Source of the DNA: Trachythela sp. YZ-2020
Taxonomy: Eukaryota > Cnidaria > Anthozoa > Malacalcyonacea > Clavulariidae
Length of the DNA stretch: 64,000 bases
NCBI GenBank assembly: GCA_016169945.1
Contig: JADLSH010000388.1
Location: 248,001-312,000 of the forward strand
Direction: 5' to 3'
The translations under genes and the position numbers were made by a program. The notes beneath the pieces were generated by a model. That model saw nothing but the letters and a program-made list of their open reading frames with translations, did no database searches and was not told the DNA's origin. Of this stretch, positions 11,901 through 22,080 are shown piece by piece. Within the stretch, counting starts at the first letter, position 1. Each line of letters opens with the position of its first letter.

Positions 11901-13029
11901 AACCAAAAAACAATTGGACTGTCTTATATAGCGAATTACAGCGTAAACGAGCTCCGGAAGTTTCAATATTTACAGGCGTAAACTACCTCTTGAAGTTGCT
12001 AATATTTATACAGCCGTATTAAAACTCTCCAAGTTGTTAATAATTACAGCCGTAAATTCTGTAAGTTAATAACACTCTGGAAGTTGTTAATACTTACAGC
12101 CTTAAACTCTTAGCAAGCCAAAAACTAGCTCTGGAACTTTTGGTTTTCTTGTTTTGATTGTTCACTTGATGAAATACCGAAAATATCGCATTGATATTGA
12201 ATAATATGTTTAAATAGCTTTGAAAAATAGCTTTAAACATTAAAGTAAAATATATTTTCTTTTTAATGAATTTACAAAGTTCTACAACAAGATTTATAGT
12301 TTTAAATAAGAACGAGAACGAATTCTTGATATTATGACAATAAATATTTACCTTAAATCAAAATTGCACCGTTGCACCCCTGCCCCCAGTTCCTGCTCCC
12401 TGCATAATCATATCTTGAAGGAGGGATAATCTATTTGGCGGGAACGCCCCTGTTATTTATGCTTCGCAGCGGCTCCTCTCCTCCTTTCACCACACTTCGC
12501 ACCCTGGAGCTGCCATTGATGGAACAAAATACACTATATTCAAGTAATTTATTTATATTATTGACAGAATTTTGGGCAGAATAGATATTTTTGCAGTGAT
12601 GAAAAAGCATCAGCGTTGGTTTTATATAACTGAAATATAGTATATAAGAACAGTAGTGAAAATGTATTAAATAAATCATTATACTGGTAGCTACATCAGT
12701 CCCATATAGAAGAATCTTCTTGACGCCTTCGTTGGAATATTCTAGATACAACAGTCGAAAATAATTGAGAGAATTTGGTCGTAGCTTCGTTGCACCCCTG
12801 CCCCCAGTTCCTGCTCCCTGCATAATCAAATGGTTTTAATTTAAAATATTTACATTTATTTGATTTTGACTGGAAAATGTCATGATATATGATAAACGTA
12901 CCCGTGCCCCAGCATTAATTACCCGGGCCCCGGAGTTAGTTTTCCGCTCCCTCGAAAGTTATTCCCGCGCCAAATAGACTATCCCATCTTGAATATATTT
13001 TTAAATAGTCTTATATTTAAAGTGTTGGG
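8903..13029 (+). other. B1 intron sequence without a recognised gene
   Basis: I find no domain or exon I can support. ORFs on both strands near 9497-9860 and on the minus strand at 11595-11966 have counterparts in B2, but these differ by frame changes or by scattered replacement substitutions. The block near 10870-10990 (CAACCTGCCGCTGACTTCTCG and following) is shared with the A cassettes near 1635-1760, showing that A and B cassettes have a common origin. Confidence 0.4.
9148..9227. repeat. Two-copy 40-base tandem repeat
   Basis: The unit begins CAGCATTTCAGCT and ends AGAAAAATAAACGT, repeated once with a few differences. It is present at the same place in B2 (about 34675-34752). Confidence 0.7.
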
Positions 13030-13488
13030 AAATTTTAATTATTAAATTACAAAACAAAGCATCGCATTCCCTTAGCAGAGAAAAGTTAGCTACAAATTCC
13101 TTTTCTGAAAACATTCGTAAATGGAATAAATGTTATTCACCATCGAGTAAAAGATACTCCACAAGAATTAATCTCTGTGGCCATCTTTGTCACAGCGATT
13201 TCACCTTTCGGAATTTGGATTTACAACAATTTACAACGCAAATTTCTCTGTGGAAATAGCGATTTTGGTTAACGATTATTGAACCTGGCATATTTTTATT
13301 TCTGGTGTGAGACGTTTATTTTGCACCAGCTCCACATTACAAAATGTAATCTGTAATTAATTACATTTTGAGGAGGAAATTTTGTAACTGTAATTAGTTA
13401 CTTTTGAAAAGAAGTAATTGCAATTAGGAATTAATTATCTTTTGAAGGAAGTAATCATGATGTAATTAGCAGTAATTTTGCAGCTCTG
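13030..13488. mobile_element. hAT-like element remnant, left end deleted (B1 copy)
   Basis: This is the same element as 39387-39909, with many ATTAC/GTAATTA motifs and right end GCAGCTCTG followed by GGTACAAC, the retained 8-base target duplicate. The left terminal repeat present in B2 is missing here, so B1 suffered a deletion after the duplication. Confidence 0.65.
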
Positions 13489-14239
13489 GGTACAACATAC
13501 TCGAACTATTAAGTAATCGTATGGCTGCTATTTTGCGCAAAATGTTTCTGAAGTGATTTTTTGCGTTAGTTTACTCTTTGCCTTTGACCGTCCTTGAGTT
13601 TGCCAAGACGCGGTGCACACACAGAAATTGTGTTGATGCCTGGCTTCGACAACACTTTCCTTGTGATAGTAACTTCTAGTATTATAAGTTAACGCAAAAT
13701 TAGAATTGACGGCAGCGGTGTATGTTTTAGTTTTCGATCATGGTACGTCTTAGGCTTAGCAACTTATCATCATTGTAATTCATGCAACATGGTATAGGTG
13801 CTGCCAATTCGCTATAATAAAAAAGATGGCGCCGCGAGTTGGATTATGGGAAGGTCGACATGTTTCAGATATTCTATAATTTCTGTGATTTTACGAATGA
13901 GTTAAGTTTTGACAAAATACTCTGATAAAACACACCGAAAGCAAAGCTAACGATAAATGATGAAGGCGCGATATCTTAGCTGTCTTGTGACAACTACGTG
14001 TGTGCTATAATGCTTGAAAACAACAAAAAATAGCCAAAGTTTTCAAACTAAAACTTAAAAAATAACACGCATGAATTAACACTTTTGCTTAAATTATGAA
14101 AATTATTATGAATTGAACAAAAAAAAGTAACATAAACCAAGAACAATAGCTTTACTATACTTTCAAGTACATTTTGCATGAAATGTAGATCAAATCGTTG
14201 AATAAATACTTTGTTTGTCAAAATTTTCGCTGTGGTTTA

Positions 14240-14541
14240 TGAAGAGTTTACACGAAGTACCTGTAGAGGACTGTGTAGCGTAACCGCTGACTGTTAGTGT
14301 TTTGACATTTCAATATCGATCTTTCTTGTTTACTTTACAGCAAGGCACTTTTCTACTTTATTGTAAGTCTTACCTTCTCGTTGTATTTATATTTAACTTT
14401 GTAATCGTCCTATTCATTGGTATAGTCCGATATGCGTATAGTATGTATGTAGTTATATTTTTATTCATTGTATTTACTTAGGACTCTTTCATCGTCTGTG
14501 TTATTAAAATATATCACATATTCGAGAAGGTCATTTCTTCA
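14240..14541 (+). repeat. Gypsy 5' LTR
   Basis: It begins TGAAGAGTTTACACG and ends CATTTCTTCA. It is identical to the 3' LTR except for one T/C difference in the AGTGTTTTGACATT / AGTGTTTCGACATT stretch. Confidence 0.95.
14454..14492 (+). promoter_or_regulatory. LTR TATA box and inferred transcript start with self-priming segment
   Basis: TATATTTTTA at 14454 lies about 28 bases upstream of GACTCTTTCAT (14482-14492). These 11 bases are the exact reverse complement of the last LTR base plus the ten bases after the 5' LTR (14541-14551). In Tf1/sushi elements the mRNA 5' end itself pairs with the primer-binding site; this layout fits that mechanism. An ATTAAA poly(A)-type signal follows at 14503. 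Confidence 0.55.
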
Positions 14542-14551
14542 TGAAAGAGTC
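14542..14551 (+). promoter_or_regulatory. Primer-binding site, probably self-primed
   Basis: TGAAAGAGTC follows the 5' LTR directly, without the TGG start usual for tRNA-primed sites. It is complementary to the inferred 5' end of the transcript at 14482-14491. The gag start codon at 14552 abuts it. Confidence 0.5.
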
Positions 14552-15427
14552 ATGGTTATCGTAGAATGTTCTGTCCCGCAATGCGATTTTCAAACTAATG
14601 ACGTCTCAGAGGCACTTGCCATCGCTCTGCTAACAAACCATGGTCTGGCCCATCAGAATACAGCACCTACAGTTTCACAACAACCAGCACCCACACTTCA
14701 AGGCCCAAAACTTGAGCGGCCCAAAATAGATGTCGGTGTGTCTACTGAAGACTGGAACGTGTTTGTCCGGCGATGGGCAGTCTTCCGAACCGGATCTGGG
14801 ATCAATGACACTTCGGCCCCATACCAATTATTCCAGTGTGCTGGGACCGAGCTCGGTGATAGCCTCCTAAAAGCAAACCCCAATGCAGCCTCCAGTACCC
14901 TCGACGAACTGCTTGCCGCCATGCGGTCCCTTGCAGTCATCCCCGTTGCTACTTGCGTCCTGCGGACTGAGCTCCTCCAACTACGTCAAGAAAGGGATGA
15001 GACTTTCCGAGCATTTACGGCCAGGGTGAGAGGGAAAGCCGAAACTTGCGCCTTTACAGCCGAATGTGAGTGTGGCAAGGGCGTGGACTACACAGATCAC
15101 GTCATCCGCGACGTTCTCCTCAATGGCTTATCTGATCCAGACATCCGCCGTGAAGTACTGGGGACGCCCGACATCCTCAAGAAACCAGTCAATGACGTGA
15201 TTGCCCTTGTTGAGAACAAGGAAATGGCCCGCAATGCCCTTCCGTCATCAACCCTGTCTGCTGTGTCATCTTTCCAGCGCCAGAAGAATCCAGGACAACC
15301 ACTGCTACCACCCCGCCCCAGCAGATCAAACGAAAGAGGCAACCTGCCCGGACTGCAAGCATACCTTCAAGGTCTTTACAGAGGGAGCCCGTGGGTGGAA
15401 CACCAAACCTCACCAATTGTGCATTGA
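14552..15427 (+). CDS. gag: Gypsy gag
   Basis: This is the structural protein that packages the retrotransposon RNA. The chosen start ATG at 14552 is the first one outside the LTR; the open frame extends back into the LTR to 14468. Residues about 5-33 (CSVPQC to NHGLAH) form a C2H2-like zinc finger. The middle part (EDWNVFVRRWAVFRTG to FRAFTARVRGKAETCAF) has the helical pattern of retrotransposon capsid proteins. The frame closes at 15427 while the pol frame, one base ahead, is already open from 15201. The metal-binding CPDC...CIDC segment expected near a nucleocapsid lies in the pol frame. Either a frameshift joins them in translation or this copy carries a mutation in the overlap. Confidence 0.85.
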   Translation: MVIVECSVPQCDFQTNDVSEALAIALLTNHGLAHQNTAPTVSQQPAPTLQGPKLERPKIDVGVSTEDWNVFVRRWAVFRTGSGINDTSAPYQLFQCAGTELGDSLLKANPNAASSTLDELLAAMRSLAVIPVATCVLRTELLQLRQERDETFRAFTARVRGKAETCAFTAECECGKGVDYTDHVIRDVLLNGLSDPDIRREVLGTPDILKKPVNDVIALVENKEMARNALPSSTLSAVSSFQRQKNPGQPLLPPRPSRSNERGNLPGLQAYLQGLYRGSPWVEHQTSPIVH

Positions 15428-17790
15428 CTGCTACCGAGCTCGTCGCAGGAAAAAACGTCAACCCCGCCCGCCCCACGACAATCAGTCCAGCCTCCAGACC
15501 ATAGAGCAAGATCCCATATCCCAGGTGGCCGCATTCCATAGCGACCGACCTTCTCAGACAGGTAGACGCCGTAAACATGCCTCCACCACCCATGGCAACG
15601 TCAACAGAGCTTCAACCACAAGACTTGACCACCACATATTCTCAAAAGGTGAATGGAAACGAGCTCGCCTGTTAGACCACCCTAGAGTCAAAGTCACGAT
15701 CTCCGTTGCCAAGTCAGCCGCACCTAGAGTCACCAGCCCCACCCATGCCCCGGGCCACAACACAGAGGTCTCAGCAGTTGCCGACACAGGTGCACATTCT
15801 GACTTGTGGTCCCTGACTGATTTCCTTGCCTGTGGATTTTCCCGCGACGATTTACGGCCGGTTAGTCTTAGCTTGTCAGCTGCCAACCGCTCTCCTATCT
15901 CCATTGACGGAGCGTTCTTTGCAAAGATCACAACGCAACGCAGCAGTGCCAAAGTGGCGTCGTGCCACTCTATGGTTTATGTTAGCAGCTCTGTCCAAGC
16001 CATGTATTTGTCATACGAGACATTTCTAAACCTCGGCCTGCTCGCAAATGCCTTCCCATCTACGGACAATGCAGGCAGCCCCAAAGAAAGGATCCACATC
16101 ACCGACTCTGATGCATCATCCGCACCTCCATCCATCAACGTCACGCGGTCACTCAATGGTGCTTGTCATACGCCGAATACCCCACAAGACACATGCTCGT
16201 GCCCCCAGCGTGAGGTTACCCCACCACGCCCATCGGCCCTGCCTTTCCCCTGTACACCAGAGAATAACGAACGTATGAAAGCATGGCTCCTTGCTAGATA
16301 CTCCTCGTCCACATTCAACACGTGCCCACATCGGGCATTACCATGCATGGAGGGCCCACCGATCGAGATGCACGTTGACATGGCCGCCACACCGAAGGCC
16401 TGCCACACACCAGCCAACATACCCCTACACTGGCAGCAGCAAGTATACAACGACCTCCTCCGTGACGAAGCACTTGGTGTCATTGAACGTGTGCCTTACG
16501 GAGAACCTGTGTCCTGGTGCCATCGGATGGTGGTAACACGGAAGCACGACGGGTCTCCACGTCGCACGGTCGATCTCTCGCCACTAAACAAATTTTGTAA
16601 GCGGGAAACATTCGCCATGGAGTCACCCTTCCACCTCGCACGTCGCATCCCCAAGGACACGTGGAAAACAGTCACGGATGCCTGGAACGGCTACCACAGC
16701 GTCCCGCTTCGAGAATCAGACCGCCCTCTTACCAACTTCATCACGCCCTTTGGCCGTTGGCGCTACTTGAGAGCACCCCAAGGCTTCCTATCATCAGGGG
16801 ATGGATACAATCGTCGTTTTGACGCCATCCTGTCGGCTCTTGTGCGCAAGGAACGCTGCGTGGACGACACAATCCACTATGACACCGACTTGGAGCAGCA
16901 TTGGTGGAGGACCATCGACGTGCTCACACGTGTTGGACAAGCCGGAATTGTGTTAAACCCAGACAAATTCCAATTTGCCAAACGGAGCGTAGACTTTGCC
17001 GGCTTCAGAGTGTCATCCTCGACCATCGAACCACTTCCGAAGTACCTAGACGCCATTAGAGAGTTCCCCCCACCCACCTCCACAACCGATATCCGGAGCT
17101 GGTTCGGCCTTGTCAACCAGGTAACCAACTACGCACAACTACGCGATATAATGGCCCCCTTCAAGCCTTTCCTCAGTCCTCGCTGCCCATTCCACTGGAC
17201 GCCCGAGTTGGAGGCTGCCTTCATAACATCGAAAGAGGCCATCGTGGAAGCCATCCGCAAGGGTGTTGAGATCTTTGATATACACAAGCGGACCTGCCTC
17301 CGCCCAGACTGGTCACGACGCGGTATTGGTTACTTCCTTCTTCAACAGCACTGCAGCTGCCCTTCCGGTATACCAGACTGCTGCCCTGGAGGATGGCACA
17401 TCACCCTGGCTGGCTCACGATTCCTCTCATCAGCCGAGGAACGCTACGCCGCGATTGAAGGGGAAGCACTTGCCGTGGCATGGGGTCTTGAACAGACACG
17501 CTACTTCACACAAGGTTGCGACAACCTTGTCGTAATCACCGACCACAAACCACTTGTGAAGATCTTCGGCGACCGCACGTTGGACGAGATACCCAACTCG
17601 CGACTATTCCGGCTTAAACAACGCACCCTCCCGTGGCGTTTCGACATCAAGCACTTACCCGGCAAGACCAACTTCGCCGCTGACGCAACGTCGAGACACC
17701 CCTCACCATCAGGTTCGGCGAACACTGTTTCACTCGGATTGTCCAGTTGCCCTGACTTCATTGAGTCGGCGCTCATGGCTTCCATCCGAA
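15201..17790 (+). CDS. pol: Gypsy pol, N-terminal part (protease, reverse transcriptase, RNase H)
   Basis: The frame is open for about 863 codons up to the non-LTR insertion. Counting from the ATG at 15201, a CPDC/CIDC zinc motif lies at 49-77 and the aspartic protease motif ADTGA at 194-198. Reverse transcriptase spans about 405-605 with VDLSPLNK, TDAWNGYHS, RAPQGF and a CVDD catalytic box (553-556) in place of the commoner YVDD. RNase H has acidic residues D703, E753, D781 and D828. The true N-terminus is uncertain because translation probably enters from gag. From about 17790 the frame runs into foreign non-LTR sequence and stops at 17838-17840. The protein would make cDNA in a cytoplasmic particle. 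The pol is cut from its integrase, so this copy is defective in cis. Confidence 0.9.
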
Positions 17791-19874
17791 GAAAGTCGAA
17801 ATTCGAAACTTTAAGTATTTTAATGCTGAGAATTTCCTAATGGATTTGAGAAATCAGGAATGGGAATTGGTGGACAATAATTTCTGCGTTGACAGGATGT
17901 GGGAAACATGGAAAATTATTTTCTTGTCAGTTCTAGATAAGCATGCACCAATCAGAGAAAAGAGAGTCAAAAATATACCAAATATTCCTTGGCTGACTAA
18001 TGCAATTAAAAAACTAATACGTGAACGGGATCGTCTCAAACTCCTTGCCGTTAAATACAATTCAGAAAATTACTGGACTGCATATAAAACCTCTAGAAAC
18101 CATATTACTAGTACACTGCGAGAAGCAAAAACAGCATATTATAAAGCACAATTTGAAAGTGTTGAACATGACCCTAAAAAAGCTTGGAAAACCGTTAATA
18201 AAATCCTTAACCGGAAACAAGAATGTCGCGAAATAAATTGTATCCATACTCAGAATGGTCAAATTTCTTGTCCAAATGAATTAGCGGAGCGCTTTAACAA
18301 TTACTTTACTGAGATTGGTCCAAAAATTGCCACAACCATTGGTAATACTGATAGAAATTTCACGGATTACATAACAAAAGCAACAAGTAGTTTTAAGTTT
18401 CAAACAGTGTCTGAAACTAAAGTATACAAACTTCTTTCCTCTTTAAATCCTTGTAAATCTACTGGAATTGATAAAATTCCTGCTAAAATTATTCGTATTG
18501 CTGCGCCAATAATTGCAAATTCACTGACAAGCATTTTTAATACGGCAATCTATAGTGAAACTGTTCCTTCAGAGTGGAAACTAGCGAGAGTTATCCCTTT
18601 ACACAAAAATGGCCCTCGAAACATGTTGAATAACTATCGCCCAATTTCCATTCTGCCTATAGTAAGTTCTATATAGCCAACTATATGATTATTTTGCTGT
18701 TAATAATTTGTTGTCTCAAAATCAATTTGGTTTTAGGCAGTTCCATTCTACAGCTTCTGCCCTTTTGGACAGTACTAACGAATGGTTCATTAATATGGAC
18801 CGTGGTCAATTCAATATTGCAGTATTTCTTGACTTGCAGAAAGCATTTGATACTATAAATCATAATATATTGATTAAGAAACTTGACCTTTATGGTCTAC
18901 AAAAACCTGCCCTAAATCTTTTAGGATCATACTTAGAAAACAGATTTCAAATGTGTACTGTGAACGGCGTATTGTCTAGAAAAATCTAGTTACTTGTGGA
19001 TCCCCAAGGTTCAATTCTTGGGCCACTCCTGTTTCTAATTTATATAAACGATCTGCCTACAAGTCTTGAACACTCGTCATCAAGAATGTTTGCCGACGAT
19101 ACAACGTTAACTGTATCTGGTTAATCTCTTCATGATGTAGAAGTTGCCATCAATCACGATCTTTCAAACGTTAATCAGTGGCTCTGTGCAAATAAACTAT
19201 CTTTAAATCTCGTTAAAACTGAGTACATACTAATTGGATCACGGCATAATATTAATAATATATTGGCTACCCCAAAGGTATTTGTTGGTGACATACCAAT
19301 TAAAAGGGTAAGAGAAACAAAGGCACTTGGAGTCTATATTGATGAATTTCTATCATGGGAAAAGCATATTGATAAAATTGCCAAAAAAGTTTCATCCGGA
19401 ATTGGGGCAATCAGAAAGTTAAAATCATGTGTAGACCGTAATACATTAATTTTTGCCTATAATGCACTTGTTTTGCCTCACCTTGATTATTGTTGCGAAG
19501 TTTGGGATACCATTGGTACCACACTTTCTGATCGTCTCCAGAAATTACAAAATAGGGCTGCTAGAGCTATCATGGGTCGTAAAAATGAACATGGTCAATC
19601 TGAACTTGCTCTAAATGAATTAAACTGGAAGCCTCTGAGCGAACGCAGAACCCAGTTTGTGGCAAGTCTTATGTATAAAATTACTCATGATCTACCGCCC
19701 TTACGACTTACTGATATTTTTCAAAAGACGTCTTCCTCCCAGTATTATAATTTGCGGGGCTCTTCCACTAATCTCCATTTGCCCAATCCTAAGACTGAAT
19801 ATCTTAAAAAAATTCTTAGCTATAGAGGGGCCAAATTTTGGAATAGTCTCCCAAATGAATTAAGAGGAAAATAA
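17790..19874 (+). pseudogene. Non-LTR reverse transcriptase, 5'-truncated and disabled
   Basis: The linker region (KYFNAENFLMDL, then HAPIREKRVK and WLTNAIKKLIRERD) leads into a reverse-transcriptase domain: [70 protein letters not shown], a MFADDTTL active-site box, and a C-terminal LNELNWKPLSERR to FWNSLPNELRGK. The order and C-terminus place it in the jockey superfamily, CR1/L2-like. It is broken: there is a stop at 18676 with a short deletion and frame change, a TAG at 18987, a TAA after the FADD box near 19122, and a stop at 19872 after NELRGK. It cannot encode an active enzyme. Confidence 0.85.
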
Positions 19875-20177
19875 TCACTAGCTATATTCAATAAAAACGT
19901 ATGACACCTGGCTACTAATTAGAGTTTTTAAACCCATATTTACCTTGACTATTTAATCTATTAATATTTACTATTATGTATGTATGTATGTACTGTATGT
20001 ACTATTATCTATCTAATTATGTATGTAATTGTAATAACTGCATGTAAGTAATTGTATTTGTATGTTTAACTTTTCTAAATTTTTAATGTAAATTTAATGC
20101 TACGCCCCCCTTGGAAATCAGCTTTCGCTGTTGGGGTTAGCGTAGTAAAATAAAGTTTTACCTACCTACCTACCTAC
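17790..20177 (+). mobile_element. 5'-truncated non-LTR retrotransposon nested in Gypsy pol
   Basis: Gypsy pol is interrupted after SIRRK near 17790 and resumes at 20178 in the same reading frame. The insert ends in AATAAAGTTTTACCTACC with four TACC-type tail repeats (20159-20177), a 3' end style typical of CR1/L2-like elements. No convincing target duplication was found. Only the C-terminal half of the polymerase ORF is present. Confidence 0.85.
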
Positions 20178-21413
20178 GATGCTCAAGAGCTCGGTACGAT
20201 CTCATGGCCTATTCTCGCGCAAGAAACAGCGGCCGACACGTCCCTGAACCACCTACTCAAGCTGATAGAGCAAGGCACACAGAGCTTCGACTGCAACGAT
20301 CCCACACTAGCCAGCCTCTGGCCCATCTGCGAATCTGCATATGCACAAGATGGCGTCCTGCTATACCAAGACCGTGTTGTAGTCCCTCCGTCCCTCCGCC
20401 GCCGCGTTTTACAGCATCTACACGCAGCCCACCAAGGAGCGTCAACCATGGAACAACGTGCCCGCGCTATAGTCTACTGGCCAGGGATGTCAAAGGACAT
20501 TCGCGCAACCAGAGACGGATGTGCAGACTGCAACCGGAATGCCCCTTCACAGGCAGCCACACCACCTCTCCCCACTCCACCACCGTCAACTCCCTTTGAA
20601 GCGATTTTCTCTGATTTCTTTGATTATGGAGGACGCCATTACCTCGTAGTAGGAGACCGCCTGTCTGGCTGGGTAGAGGTGCTGAGTTCAACAGCAGGAA
20701 CCAACCTTGGCGGCTCGGCGGGCCTCGTGCAACACCTGCGCTCGTTCTTCGCAACGTTTGGTGTACCAGAGGAGCTCTCAAGCGACGGGGGCCCGGAGTT
20801 TATGGCAAGCCATACTGAGGACTTCCTCCGCCTGTGGGGCGTCAGGCACCGTGTGTCTTCCGTCGCGTTTCCTCAATCCAATGGTAGAGCAGAGGTTCCA
20901 GTGAAAACAGCCAAGCGTCTCCTAATGTCCAACACAGGGCCAACCGGCAGCCTTGACCATGACCGTTTCCTGACTGCCATCCTGCAATTGCGCAACACAC
21001 CTGATCCCGACTGCAACATCTCACCAGCACAGATAATCTTTGGCCTCCCCTTACGGGACTCACTATCTTTTGTTAACCGACTGGAGAAATTCTCGAACCC
21101 AAACGTCCGCCCTCTTTGGCGTCAGGCATGGGCAGCAAGGGAAGACGCCCTTCGAACACGGATTACTCGCACCACTGAATCCCTGAAAGCCCATTCGCGG
21201 CCACTCCGCCCATTAACCTTAGGCGAGAGAGTATTCCTCCAGAACCAAACAGGTGCCAGCCGGACCAAGTGGGATCGATCGGGAACAGTTGTCGAAGCAC
21301 AAGGCCACGACCAATACAGGGTAAAGTGGATGGTTCCGGACGACTCACCCTACGCAACCGCCGCTTCCTCCGTGCATATACACCAACGACTCCATCCACC
21401 AAGCAGTCACTGA
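20178..21413 (+). CDS. pol: Gypsy pol, C-terminal part (integrase)
   Basis: This continues the pol frame after the insert, starting DAQELGTISWPILAQE. The zinc-binding HHCC domain is visible as HLHAAHQG and CADC. The catalytic core has the three acidic positions: D in FSDFFDYGG, D in ELSSDGGPEF, and E in PQSNGRAEV. The GPY/F-like C-terminal fold follows (FLQNQTGASRTKWDRSGTVVE). The protein joins cDNA to chromosomal DNA. No chromodomain is present. After QYRVK the frame leaves the family pattern and stops at 21411-21413. The expected continuation lies in another frame from about 21326, so a one-base change near 21325 disables the C-terminus. The part before the first ATG at 20448 is open and clearly pol. 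Confidence 0.9.
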   Translation, partial: DAQELGTISWPILAQETAADTSLNHLLKLIEQGTQSFDCNDPTLASLWPICESAYAQDGVLLYQDRVVVPPSLRRRVLQHLHAAHQGASTMEQRARAIVYWPGMSKDIRATRDGCADCNRNAPSQAATPPLPTPPPSTPFEAIFSDFFDYGGRHYLVVGDRLSGWVEVLSSTAGTNLGGSAGLVQHLRSFFATFGVPEELSSDGGPEFMASHTEDFLRLWGVRHRVSSVAFPQSNGRAEVPVKTAKRLLMSNTGPTGSLDHDRFLTAILQLRNTPDPDCNISPAQIIFGLPLRDSLSFVNRLEKFSNPNVRPLWRQAWAAREDALRTRITRTTESLKAHSRPLRPLTLGERVFLQNQTGASRTKWDRSGTVVEAQGHDQYRVKWMVPDDSPYATAASSVHIHQRLHPPSSH

Positions 21414-21733
21414 CAGCACCACCCCTACCCACCAGCAGCACTGAAAAGCAGGACTCCACACCACACCTTCGCCCCACAGTGACTTTGCCACAACCGACGG
21501 ATACACCAGAACAGACACCAAGTCGCGATACACCTATAGTGAGTCCAACACCGATTGACAGTCCAGACCCACCTGCTCCAGGACTCACAAACGATTTACC
21601 ACCCACTGTGCCGAACACACTTCTAGCACCAACCTCGCATCCACCGTCATCGGGCCAGTCCTCACGCCCCAGCCGGGAACGTCGACCCCCTAAACGATTC
21701 GAACCTGAAACAGGCAAATGGCTAACACATTGA
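21326..21733 (+). pseudogene. Out-of-frame C-terminal tail of Gypsy pol
   Basis: This frame carries the segment normally contiguous with integrase: DGSGRLTLRNRRFLR, then a long proline-, threonine- and serine-rich spacer, then RERRPPKRFEPETGKW and a stop at 21731-21733. It is separated from the integrase frame by a shift near 21325. The ending RPPxRFEPxTGKW is a usual closing motif of invertebrate Gypsy polyproteins of the K02A2.6-like sort. Confidence 0.7.
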
Positions 21734-21770
21734 GTGCTTCCACCTATGTAGCGCCATAGAGTTCCGCACT

Positions 21771-21778
21771 GGGGAGGA
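21771..21778 (+). promoter_or_regulatory. Polypurine tract of the Gypsy element
   Basis: GGGGAGGA directly precedes the TG of the 3' LTR. This is the plus-strand primer site for reverse transcription. Confidence 0.8.
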
Positions 21779-22080
21779 TGAAGAGTTTACACGAAGTACC
21801 TGTAGAGGACTGTGTAGCGTAACCGCTGACTGTTAGTGTTTCGACATTTCAATATCGATCTTTCTTGTTTACTTTACAGCAAGGCACTTTTCTACTTTAT
21901 TGTAAGTCTTACCTTCTCGTTGTATTTATATTTAACTTTGTAATCGTCCTATTCATTGGTATAGTCCGATATGCGTATAGTATGTATGTAGTTATATTTT
22001 TATTCATTGTATTTACTTAGGACTCTTTCATCGTCTGTGTTATTAAAATATATCACATATTCGAGAAGGTCATTTCTTCA
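21779..22080 (+). repeat. Gypsy 3' LTR
   Basis: It has 302 bases, TG to CA, with one difference from the 5' LTR. ATTAAA at 22042 could serve as the poly(A) signal. It is followed by the target duplicate GTTTA at 22081-22085. Confidence 0.95.

Larger units (their letters stand above)
14240..22080 (+). mobile_element. Gypsy-type LTR retrotransposon
   Basis: It is complete from TG to CA with 302-base LTRs, a 5-base target duplication GTTTA (14235-14239 and 22081-22085), gag, then protease, reverse transcriptase, RNase H and integrase in the Gypsy order. A polypurine tract lies directly before the 3' LTR. The LTRs differ at one position, so insertion was recent. The GC-rich coding region contrasts with the AT-rich surroundings. 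The copy is not intact: a non-LTR element interrupts it between RNase H and integrase, and the C-terminal tail after the integrase core is out of frame. Confidence 0.95.

Noticed and set aside
15097..16483. Several minus-strand ORFs across the Gypsy gag-pol region
   Set aside because: Shadows of the GC-rich gag and pol frames on the plus strand.
14240..22080. Gypsy element as an active, infectious-type copy
   Set aside because: It has no envelope-like ORF, pol is split by an insertion, and the C-terminal tail is out of frame.
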